Shown here piece by piece: positions 22,089 through 30,934 of a stretch of DNA of 64,000 bases. A model generated the notes under the pieces. The model did no database searches. It was not told where the DNA came from and worked only from the letters and a program-made list of their open reading frames with translations. How positions within the stretch are numbered: position 1 is the stretch's first letter; each line of letters begins with the position of its first letter. The stretch lies in NCBI RefSeq assembly GCF_010093815.1, contig NW_022985562.1, positions 868,001 through 932,000 on the forward strand, read 5' to 3'. The DNA is from Pseudovirgaria hyperparasitica (Eukaryota; Ascomycota; Dothideomycetes; Acrospermales; Acrospermaceae). The position numbers and the translations under genes are program-made.

Positions 22089-23295
22089 ACATTGGCCTCT
22101 CACACAGGCGTGCAAACGTGAACATCGGGTTCACTTCTCTACTATTGCAATTGGAGTGGAGCACGCAATTTATCAAGGATTACCCTTTCTCTACGACATC
22201 CCTCTATCAACATACTTTCACTTTGTCCACGCTTCGCACGGCTGGACTCCGCACGCACTTTTTGTTCTTTCTTAGTTTGTCAATGCGTTGCAGAGCAACC
22301 GTTACCACAATGAGGCGACTATTGCTCTATCAGTCTTTTTCGAGCGGACGGCGCTTTTCCCTTGCATGGCGTCTGGTTATTATCTGGGCTTGATTGGCTG
22401 TAAACTTTCCGATCAAGAGTGGAATCGAAGGTCATCGGGAATGAGATGAATTTTGGTACTGGATACGAAGTTTTATATCCCCATATGCATTAGGCCATAA
22501 CAGTCTAACGCTTCCGAGCCATGATGGAGGGAGAGGTTAGGGAGACAGTTCACAGAACAGTTAACTCATAAATGAGATTTGAAACATGACAGGAATGGAC
22601 CTGCGTATGTCATCATGTGTTGTGTCGTTCTTTCACGTGAGAAGACGAAGATAAGCGAAGACTTACAGATGAACGAGCGTCCGGAAGTCAGGATAAAGCA
22701 AGGACCCTGAAGATCATATCTAGGTAGCCCAGCTGGATAAAACTTCCGCCAGTTTCGGTCTACGCGCTTTTCACCATCTATATAACTCTCAAATTTCTTG
22801 ATTTGGTTCTCGTGATTCTCTACAATCCACAGTGAAAAAAGCAACGTTGTGGCAATGATACGGTGGTGTCGAGCTGACTCATGTTCGTTTGCACGAGGGC
22901 GTCATCATTGTCACCCACAGCTCCGAGCTATGACCGAACCGATGAAAGCGCTGGAGGAACGCCACGGATACATATATCCGCAGATCGCCATGACGCTTTG
23001 GCGATTTAGGGCTACTGTGCTTTGTATTTCGTATCCAGCTATCTCTTACTTTTTCGTGACGAGTGGATCAAATCGCATCTGCTGCCATACAATAACAATT
23101 GGTCGTCATCCTCCTGGCCCCCTACTTTCCCTCGACCCTCTGTTTACCGTATCTACCCACGTTTGGTCTCCACTTTGAAAATTTGTGATGGCATCTTGTC
23201 ATACCTTGAGTCACACCGCTTCAAGTATAATACCGACAGAAGCCTTCGGCTTGTGCTGAGGCGCGCGTATCTACCTTGTCGAACAGCAGAGCACC
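22089..23295. other. Intergenic region with one protein-like minus-strand fragment
   Basis: About 1.2 kb before the MFS gene. The minus strand at 22680-22860 reads ENHENQIKKFESYIDGEKRV and on to RKFYPAGLPRYDLQGP, which looks protein-like. The frame has no ATG upstream of it before a stop; a possible GTAAGTC donor and a downstream acceptor give only a short end. It may be a gene fragment or an exon of an unresolved gene. The rest looks non-coding. Confidence 0.35.
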
Positions 23296-25110
23296 ATGGC
23301 TAGCCATGAATTGGAGCTGACAAACAGTGGCTTTCTCGTGAATCCGACGAAGACGCGGCCGGTCGCAACTCGTGCTTCATCCTCTTCAAATAACTCACAT
23401 TCTGCAACCTCGCGGGAGAAAGACCTGGAGAAGTTGGACCAACAAGATCGCACTGCTTTTCCGGATGACCTTGGCACGCCAAGTGAAAAGAATGACATCG
23501 AATATCATTATCTGGAATTTGATACTCCGTTGCCGGATCCCGATGACAGCGATAAACTTATGCGCGGATTATCCGCGCCTCCAGAGCCTCCGGACCTGAA
23601 AAGATTTGTGTCGCCGTACACCTGGCCGACTGCCCGGAAGCGCTTTATCATCATAGTATCGGTGATAGCCACTGGTGCAGCCGCGTTCTCTGCTGGATCA
23701 TATGCTCCCGGTGTGGCTCAGATGTCACAAGAGTGGGGAATCAGTGAAGTCGCGGCTCTAGTTGGAATCACAATATTTACGTGTGGGTTTGGAGTTGCAC
23801 CCATGGTTCTCGCACCCTTCTCCGAGATTAATGGACGCAAGCCCGTTTTCCTGGCTACAGGAGTACTCTTCATCGTATGCCAAGCATGCTGTGCGGCTAC
23901 TCAGTCGTATGGCGGCATGTTGGCAGCAAGATTCCTCGTTGGAGTTGGAGGGAGCACGTTCAGTACTATGGTCGGAGGCATCGTTAGTGATATATACTCT
24001 GCCAAGGACAGAAATACACCTATGGCGCTGTTCTCCGGTGCCGCTCTTTTAGGGACTGGACTTGGACCGCTGACGTGTGGATATATAGCTGAGTATACCA
24101 CATGGCGCTGGATCTTTGGCATGCAGGCCATTCTCGATGCTATCATTGTTGGCGTCGTTGCGGTGACGTTTCGAGAGACTCGTGGGAGTGTCCTCCTATC
24201 TCGAAGAGCTGCCCGACTCAACAAATACTATGAAGCACGCGAGGCCGCTGGCTATGACACCATGGCCATGGTTCTGGCGCCGGAGAAGCCAGAGGTCAAG
24301 ACGCCGCGAAGAATTCGCTGGAAAGTCCGTGCTGATGAAGAGCGTGTGTCGCTCCTGCAGATGATCAAGATCTCACTCGTTCGCCCCTTTCACCTCCTTT
24401 TCACCGAGCCGGTAATATTCTGGTTCTCTCTCTGGGTATCCTTCTCATGGGCTATTCTATACTTAACACTCGCGGCGGTCCCGCTAGTCACTGAAACAAC
24501 ATACAACTTTTCACTTAGCCAGGCGAACAGCGTGTTTGCCGCCATGGTTATCGGCAGTATCATAGCCGCCGTCGGATCGATATACCAGGAGCAATGGTAT
24601 GACGCCTGGGTCGCAAAGCAGGTCCACCTCAACAACGCCGACCCCTCCCGCAGTTCGAAGCAAAACGGAATAGCAAGATTCCTCACAAGTCAATCGAAGA
24701 GCCCCGAGCGGCGGCTGTTTTTCTGCTGCGCTGAGAGCCTCTTCATGGTCGTTGGCCTGTTCATGTTCGGATGGACTGCCATGCCGAACATACACTGGAT
24801 CGCGCCCAGTATCGCCATTGCGTTTGCCACAATTGGTATATTCTCCATATATCTTGCCGTCTTCAACTATCTAGCAGACGCATATGTGCAGTATGCATCG
24901 AGCGCGTTGGCGGCGCAGAGTTTTTGCCGGAATCTGCTTGGCGGTGCGTTTCCACTCGTGACAAACCAGATGTATCGAAAGCTTGGATATGGGCCTGCGA
25001 GTAGTCTTCTAGGAGGTATTGGTTTAGCATTGACGGCTGTGCCGTGGGTGCTGGTAGCTTTTGGCCCGCGCATAAGGAGGCGAAGTAAATTCGCGAGTGC
25101 GTTGGCATAG
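23296..25110 (+). CDS. MFS transporter, drug:H+ antiporter-1 (DHA1) type
   Basis: A single exon encodes 604 residues. A ~110-residue polar cytoplasmic N terminus ends in SPYTWPTARKRFIIIVSV, which leads into TM1. The MFS motif A region is seen as GFGVAPMVLAPFSEINGRKPVF between TM2 and TM3, and GPLTCGYIAEYTTWRWIFGMQ matches the TM5-TM6 region of the DHA1 class. A long central loop (ETRGSVLLSRRAARLNKYYEA to VSLLQMIKISLVRPFHLLF) separates the two six-helix halves. The family exports drugs, polyamines and fungal metabolites at the plasma membrane using the proton gradient; the substrate cannot be read from sequence. There is no biosynthetic gene cluster beside it, so a general detoxification role is more likely than a dedicated metabolite pump. 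Helix pattern and length are normal. Confidence 0.93.
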   Translation: MASHELELTNSGFLVNPTKTRPVATRASSSSNNSHSATSREKDLEKLDQQDRTAFPDDLGTPSEKNDIEYHYLEFDTPLPDPDDSDKLMRGLSAPPEPPDLKRFVSPYTWPTARKRFIIIVSVIATGAAAFSAGSYAPGVAQMSQEWGISEVAALVGITIFTCGFGVAPMVLAPFSEINGRKPVFLATGVLFIVCQACCAATQSYGGMLAARFLVGVGGSTFSTMVGGIVSDIYSAKDRNTPMALFSGAALLGTGLGPLTCGYIAEYTTWRWIFGMQAILDAIIVGVVAVTFRETRGSVLLSRRAARLNKYYEAREAAGYDTMAMVLAPEKPEVKTPRRIRWKVRADEERVSLLQMIKISLVRPFHLLFTEPVIFWFSLWVSFSWAILYLTLAAVPLVTETTYNFSLSQANSVFAAMVIGSIIAAVGSIYQEQWYDAWVAKQVHLNNADPSRSSKQNGIARFLTSQSKSPERRLFFCCAESLFMVVGLFMFGWTAMPNIHWIAPSIAIAFATIGIFSIYLAVFNYLADAYVQYASSALAAQSFCRNLLGGAFPLVTNQMYRKLGYGPASSLLGGIGLALTAVPWVLVAFGPRIRRRSKFASALA

Positions 25111-26020
25111 GATTGGAGAGAGTGGCTTTTTTCTCGAAATATCAAGAGGCATTATGGACTATGTATAGAGTAGAAACTTGATGGTTTGGGATATGCAAAC
25201 ATATAGAAGGCAACATTAAGATGGCGATATCTAGATTCAAATTCCGGAGCTCGAATTTCAAGCCCAGATTTTGCCAAGGCCGCCACTAACCTTGGTATTC
25301 GCACCGCGTTACGAGCTGCTTCAAATCGGTGTAAGCACCGCATCTGATGGCCCCTATCTAGACGCGTACAACTCACCAGCAGTCAGACGAGAGTGACATT
25401 TTTCCATTGTATTACATCGCGACGTACTCACCCCACGATTTTGACTTGGACGAGCACATGCGGAGTCTTGTCGCGGCGCCAGGGCAATTTAGTTTATAGG
25501 CGATGCAGAGGAAGGCGTTCATATACATCCCGTTTGTAAACACTTGTTCCCTTGTTTTTTGTGAGCCGCGACATCAGCTCACCATCCTAGGATAGGCTGC
25601 GCTGCCTTCTTTATCTAGTTTTGGCCGCGTCCTACCCCAAGGCAATGCTGAGTACTCCTTGTGTTGCTGGGGCTGTGCTGACCACCCAGCACTGCAGAAG
25701 CCAATGAACAAGCATCGACAGTGATGCTACAATACTATCCGCAAGGATTCCAGATGAAACTTGTTAGTCTGTGGGGCCGTCCGCTAGAGTCGGCTACAGT
25801 GAACGCTTAGCATCAGCTTTGGACTATCTATCCATAATTCCAAGCCCACTTTAGCGCCCTTAAGAAAAGACCCTCCTTATAATACTGGCCCCATGCGATA
25901 TGGATGATATGAACTGAATGAGCTAATACTCGGAATGCCGAGACATTTGCACTTCGTCAGATTGCGCGCCTCTCTCTCCACTTTCTCTTCCTCAAGGGCT
26001 ATGTTTTTTGCTCTTCATGA
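25111..26020. other. Intergenic region, upstream of the pepsin-like gene
   Basis: About 0.9 kb between two plus-strand genes. A TATA-like cttataatact at about 25875-25886 lies ~140 bases before the next start codon. Nothing else recognised; a tRNA-like stretch was considered and rejected. Confidence 0.4.
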
Positions 26021-27988
26021 ATGAGCCAAACTGGCTCCCTAGCGCTCATGGAGAATGCATTGTCTCGAAACGCCATGGTTGCGCTGGTCGCATTTGTATT
26101 GTTCTCTGCGCGCTCTGTAATAGCAGCAGGTAGTCCGATTAATTTGCCTCCGAGCCAGTGGTGGTGGGTTTACAATCAAACGTGCTGGAAAATTGACAAT
26201 CTAATGTCTCTTAGGGATGGTAACGATGGTCCATGGTCTACCTTCAGCATCCTCGTTGGAACGCCCGCCCAGAACGTTCGCGTCATTCCTGGCACCGGCC
26301 AATCGTCAACCTCGGTCGTCGATTCCGCATATTGTTATAATTCCGATGGCAGCGTCAAATACACAGATTGTCTGAAAGATCGTGGACTGATGTACACGGC
26401 GGGTGACTCGAGCACGTACGAGTCAAAGGGCATGTTCGATGTCAGCCTCTATTGGGAGAACAACCTGGGCATAGCTGCAAACGCTACGTATGGCTACGAC
26501 ACCATTACATTGGGCATTCAAGGCTCTGGCCTTCCAAGTCTGACTCATCAGCTCATAAGTGCTGTTCAGGTTCGCCAGTATTGGCTAGGGACGTTGGCGC
26601 TCAATCCTCGCCCTCTAAACTTTACCGATTTGAACAATCCGCAGGAGAGTTTACTTCAGGCTCTGCGCAAACTCGATGACCCAATTCCAAGTACAAGCTG
26701 GTCCTATACCGCGGGATCATACAATCACGAACCGAAAGCTTTTGGCAGTCTTGTCTTAGGTGGCTATGACACAACATACTTCACTCCCAATGACGTAACC
26801 TTTGATTTTTACCAAGACATTTCAACGGACACCATGGTTGCTGTACAATCCATCGGGTCTAATATAACAGATCAGTCGCTTCTAAGCTCAGGCATATTCG
26901 CTTATGTCGACACCTTGGTTCCTGAGATCTGGCTACCAACCGCGGCGTGTCAAGCCTTCGAAGATACGTTCGGGATAGAATGGGATGAAACGGCCAGTCT
27001 TTACAAGATCAATGATACGATTCATGATGATTTGCTACAAAAGAATCCGGTCGTCACTTTCAAGATTGGGCCTGGTCTGACAGGCGATGCAGTTAATATC
27101 GAGATGCCTTATACCAATCTCTATTTAACTGCCTCGTCGCCGAAGGTTCAGAACAGCACGCGATACTTTCCTCTGCGGCGAGCAGAAAGCGACAATCAGT
27201 ATACACTAGGCCGCGCCTTTCTCCAAAGTGCGCATCTTTCAGTCGACTACGAACGCCAAATATTCAATATCTCACAAGCGTTGTACCCATCAAGCAACAC
27301 ACCACAAAACCTTGTCGCGATCCTCGAGCCGACTGTATTAACCGCAAATAGTACCGACGTTACTCAATCAGGACACGACAGACTAGCTACAGGTGCAATC
27401 GCCGGGATAGCAATCGGCGCAATCGCCGTAATCACGGTCGTGGTCATAATTTTCTTCTTTGTCTATCGTAGACACCGCCGTGCAAAGAACACCCCCTTCG
27501 ACCCACGATACGACAAAGCCGAGTTAGACGCCATCGAACAAAATATTACCATCGGCCCAAACAAACAAGAGCTTGACGCCAGCAGCGATACCCCCCACGA
27601 AGTACTCGGTGGCACAGACTCCCAGGCTGAGCTTGACGCTGACGAGCGCTCCAAACGCCAGGAGGTTGATGGCGATGTTCCACGTCCAGTCTTTGAGATG
27701 GCGGCTGAGCCAGTGTCACTCCCGGAACTCGACACTCCGGACGCAAAGGATCCGGATGCAATATCAAGAATGAGACATGAGATGCCAACGTCGTCGAATG
27801 ATCCGCATGCATCGGAAAAAAGTGCACTGGAGGCGCATCAGCCTGCGGAGCCTGTGCAGAGGCCTTCACCGAGGTATGAGGAGGTCCTGCTACCGCCGTC
27901 GGTTGGCTCCAGGACAATTTCGCCACAGGCGGTTGCAGAGCATATCAATCGGCGGCTGTCGCCAGACAAGAGAGGCCGAAATCCGTGA
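26021..27988 (+). CDS. Membrane-anchored pepsin-like (A1) protein with degenerate active site
   Basis: Single exon, 655 residues. A signal peptide has its hydrophobic core at about residues 19-36. The A1 fold is recognised from FSILVGTPAQNVRVI near residue 75, GSLVLGGYD near 240 and the C-lobe AYVDTLVPEIWLP near 310. The first catalytic triad D-T/S-G is replaced by G-T-G (IPGTGQSS), and the second reads D-T-L instead of D-T-G. With one catalytic Asp gone, proteolysis is unlikely. A transmembrane helix follows at about 457-479 (GIAIGAIAVITVVVIIFFFV), then YRRHRRAK and a ~175-residue acidic, disordered cytoplasmic tail. Several N-glycosylation sequons lie in the ectodomain. Such non-catalytic A1 proteins occur in other ascomycetes; a binding or sensing role is inference. 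Confidence 0.85.
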   Translation: MSQTGSLALMENALSRNAMVALVAFVLFSARSVIAAGSPINLPPSQWWWVYNQTCWKIDNLMSLRDGNDGPWSTFSILVGTPAQNVRVIPGTGQSSTSVVDSAYCYNSDGSVKYTDCLKDRGLMYTAGDSSTYESKGMFDVSLYWENNLGIAANATYGYDTITLGIQGSGLPSLTHQLISAVQVRQYWLGTLALNPRPLNFTDLNNPQESLLQALRKLDDPIPSTSWSYTAGSYNHEPKAFGSLVLGGYDTTYFTPNDVTFDFYQDISTDTMVAVQSIGSNITDQSLLSSGIFAYVDTLVPEIWLPTAACQAFEDTFGIEWDETASLYKINDTIHDDLLQKNPVVTFKIGPGLTGDAVNIEMPYTNLYLTASSPKVQNSTRYFPLRRAESDNQYTLGRAFLQSAHLSVDYERQIFNISQALYPSSNTPQNLVAILEPTVLTANSTDVTQSGHDRLATGAIAGIAIGAIAVITVVVIIFFFVYRRHRRAKNTPFDPRYDKAELDAIEQNITIGPNKQELDASSDTPHEVLGGTDSQAELDADERSKRQEVDGDVPRPVFEMAAEPVSLPELDTPDAKDPDAISRMRHEMPTSSNDPHASEKSALEAHQPAEPVQRPSPRYEEVLLPPSVGSRTISPQAVAEHINRRLSPDKRGRNP

Positions 27989-29610
27989 ATGCCGTGATGT
28001 TTCTTGTTACAAGAAAAGTCAAAAGTATCTCGGCAATACGCGAGCTGGCTGTTGATAGCCCGCCGTGGAAGATTGAACTTTTACGTCCTTAAAAGTTACA
28101 AATACCCCCAAAGACTGAGAGAACGAAATGTGCAGCTACACTACTGCCGTTTGCCGTCTTCAAATGTGCAGCAAGACACCTTACTCCCATGCAAAGTCAG
28201 AAGCTCAACGCAGGTCGCCGTATCACCTTAGCCATGAGTCAGACGGTAAGAGGAATGGCAGAATGTGGCACTCCAATTTTAGCTAGGTTACCAGAGGCCA
28301 GAAAGCCTCCAGTCGTAGGACCGAGCGTATCATGTGGTGTGTTTGGGACGAAAAGTGTATACTCATCAAGGATTCATTTGAGCGTGAAAAGATAGAGTGA
28401 TAGAAAATGACTTCTATACTATACTATTAAAGAAAGACAACCTAGATAGTACTACTATGTACATATTCGAGCTATCACTGTAGTAGTAAGACTATAGTAG
28501 TAAGACAGCGTGTAGTAATGCATCATGACATGGGTAAATATAACGTGATATAGAACATTGGTCTAGGGATACTCCGGAGTTAAGCCGAGCCATAAGAGAT
28601 TATTTATATACTTATGGATAGGTCTATACCTAAGTACTTAGAAGCTATAATGAAGACTAAGGGCAATTAAACTATATAGTAATCACGATAGCTTCTATAC
28701 AGGGCCCAAGGTAGGCTTAGATATGGGTATAAACATGTATATATACAAGAAGAACTATGTCATATAGACTATGGTTAAGACAGACACTCCGGGTGAACTC
28801 TACTAGAGTGACCCTAGACTAATGTTTCATTACTATGTATCTAGCTTTTCTTGAACTCTACTCTGATTATTATCTTGCCTGAAGTGTAAACGGTATGGTA
28901 TGCATGTATAGGGGGTAGGTGATAAGGGTCTAGAGTTTTAAGGTGGGATCATATCTATCATAGAGATGGCACATGTATGGAGGAGTGATAGGTGGAAAGT
29001 ATGCATTATCTGATAGCGTGATGTCTGTTTGACTCCGTTATGTATGTGTCTCCGTGTTAGTTGGGTAGGTATGCGTCGTAGTTGCCTGCCATGGATGCGT
29101 CTTTCCGTCCTCTCGTGCCCAAACTTGGTAGATAGCTATACATACATGAGGTGACACCAGTACAAGTACCTGGTCCATGTTACATATGACTTCTTATGAC
29201 TGGCATAGTACACTATACGGTCCTGAAGGAAAACCTCTCAGATCCTTCTAACGCAATGATTATAATCTCTTACACCTAGGAATTCTTCTAAAATAATGTA
29301 CTTATCTTTTGGTGAATCGTAAGACCAATTCATATGCAACTTTGAGCTAGTACTTCGAGTAATCGTATGGTTATTCCAGTACTTTTGCTAACTTCCGTTC
29401 ATGTCTAACTACAGCCTTGGCGAGAAAGTGCAATGTACGGGGGAAGAGTGCGTGGAAGGTACGAGAGACATGTACGTACCCAAGTCGTTTCGTTCTCGCG
29501 AGACTTTCCTGACTACACCCACTACCGTTGAACAAGCACTCTCCCAACTATCCATCGGATTCAATTCCAATCCGTTCATTCTCGTGTCCAATATATTTCT
29601 ATTTACAACC
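27989..29610. other. AT-rich gene-free region
   Basis: About 1.6 kb. The central part is the RIP-like tract listed separately; the last ~200 bases are the upstream region of the next gene. A frame upstream of 29611 stays open to 29401, but that part is not protein-like. Confidence 0.5.
28390..29240. repeat. RIP-like TpA-rich relic tract
   Basis: The base composition changes sharply: TpA steps are very frequent and CpA scarce. In 28441-28500 I count about 14 TA against 6 AT; 28621-28680 gives about 12 against 6. This is the mark of repeat-induced point mutation, which acts on duplicated DNA such as transposons in ascomycetes. No coding frame or terminal repeat survives that lets me name the original element, so it is a fossil of unknown family. 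Confidence 0.55.
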
Positions 29611-30210
29611 ATGTTTCAATCACCCTTACCCGACTGGGTGCTCCTTCTCGAAGACTGGAAAGTCCCTCCATCCAAGCTCCCTCCTTTCCTATACTTCGTC
29701 AAGTTTCCCCATGCGCCTGACTACAACAAACGTACCCAATCTTACCACGCCCGCGAACACCAAAGTCCTTTCCACCTCAAGCCCCACAAAAACAGAATCG
29801 AGATGCTGAAAGCCGGTCGGGGTGGCTACAAGGACGGCAAGGGCATAGCAGTTGGCAACGCCATAGTCCCGTTGATTGTCTGTACATCCAAGAAAGCCGA
29901 GGCCGAGAGATTGGCCCGCGAGTACCAGCCCTGCCTCGGTGGGTTTCTGCAGTTCCATCATAAGCGGGACTGCTTTGTCGTTACTGTCGACACGGAAGAG
30001 CTCTGCAAGGACGAGTGTATTGTTGTGATGAAGCCGCAGCCCTTTATGAAGAATCATAGAATAGAGCCGCGGAAGAGGCCGAAGGTCAAGTACAGCTTTG
30101 GCGCTGATATGTTTTTTGTCGCGTCACATGTTCCAGCAAGTGCAGTCGTGCATACTCGCTTGATTCAGGAGAGGGCTGAACGTGAGTTGAAAAGCCTACA
30201 TATTTTCTGA
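29611..30210 (+). CDS. Uncharacterised fungal protein (199 aa)
   Basis: A single exon, 199 residues from the preferred ATG (MFQSPLPDWVLLLEDWKVPP); an earlier in-frame ATG at 29401 would add 70 residues of poor-quality sequence. The protein is basic (basic stretch HLKPHKNRIEMLKAGRGGYK) and has a hydrophobic core (GIAVGNAIVPLIVCTSKK) that could be a buried beta-alpha unit. It contains FLQFHHKRDCFVVTVDTEEL and a C-terminal helix. I recognise no domain. It sits alone between a RIP-like tract and a convergent gene. Confidence 0.55.
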   Translation: MFQSPLPDWVLLLEDWKVPPSKLPPFLYFVKFPHAPDYNKRTQSYHAREHQSPFHLKPHKNRIEMLKAGRGGYKDGKGIAVGNAIVPLIVCTSKKAEAERLAREYQPCLGGFLQFHHKRDCFVVTVDTEELCKDECIVVMKPQPFMKNHRIEPRKRPKVKYSFGADMFFVASHVPASAVVHTRLIQERAERELKSLHIF

Positions 30211-30934
30211 GGGTGACTTGGGCTGATTCTGCTATATTGAAGATCTCAAAGTCTGTCATGCGAAAGTGCCTGAGATGCTTAAAGACTGTACGGTTATGTG
30301 ACTGACGAGTTGCGAGAGAGAGAGAGAGAGAGCGAACAGGGAATGAGGGTGTTTGTTATCCTATTACGTCGGCTAGCAGGGACTCTAGTTTTGAAGAGTC
30401 AACTGCCCCTCTGTAAGGAGTACGCTGAGACAATGCTTGAGGATGAATACTACACTCACTCTATCAAGTCGTTCTTTACAGCTAGAACACGAGTACGTTT
30501 TAATAGAAAGTATTAGGATAGATGACCATTACTGTTATCCCCCTAATATGCCTGACCATATGCCTTGATTGAGGGTGCTAATCTATGGCTTACATAGAGG
30601 CATTATTCATATTGAATCCTTCGGCTAGTCCGACTGAACGCCTTTGCTCATAATCCCAAGGTTCCTATTGAAATATTCCCATGCCGTACCGTAAAAGGTA
30701 CTTTTGAGAACGCCAAGAATGCAATTTTGACCCATTTCCGCTAGGTACATCAGTGGTCATCGTCGGTTGAGTTAAGAATTCAAACCAAAGATTACCTAAA
30801 AACGTTCATTCAATTAAACTTGCCATTATCGTCCAGTAGTGAGAGAAAATGCAGGAGTTAACGTTAACATCATAAGATCGCTCGCTAAATGAGGGCTTGA
30901 TAGAGCTGTTCAAAAAAGGTTTTCATCAAACTCT
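30211..30934. other. Intergenic region between convergent genes
   Basis: About 0.7 kb, moderately AT-rich, with one GA microsatellite. No coding signal. Confidence 0.4.
30313..30332. repeat. GA dinucleotide microsatellite
   Basis: About nine GA units, roughly 100 bases past the stop of the 199-aa gene. Confidence 0.85.

Noticed and set aside
22089-22393. Extension of the 1266-aa protein frame beyond 21960
   Set aside because: A GTAAGT donor and CCAG acceptor give a better, shorter C terminus; the unspliced extension is Phe/Leu-rich and not protein-like.
25201-25330. tRNA-like stretch (gattcaaattcc)
   Set aside because: No matching A box at the right distance and no acceptor stem can be paired.
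23296-27988. Possible secondary-metabolite cluster around the MFS transporter
   Set aside because: No PKS, NRPS, terpene cyclase, P450 or cluster regulator is present nearby.
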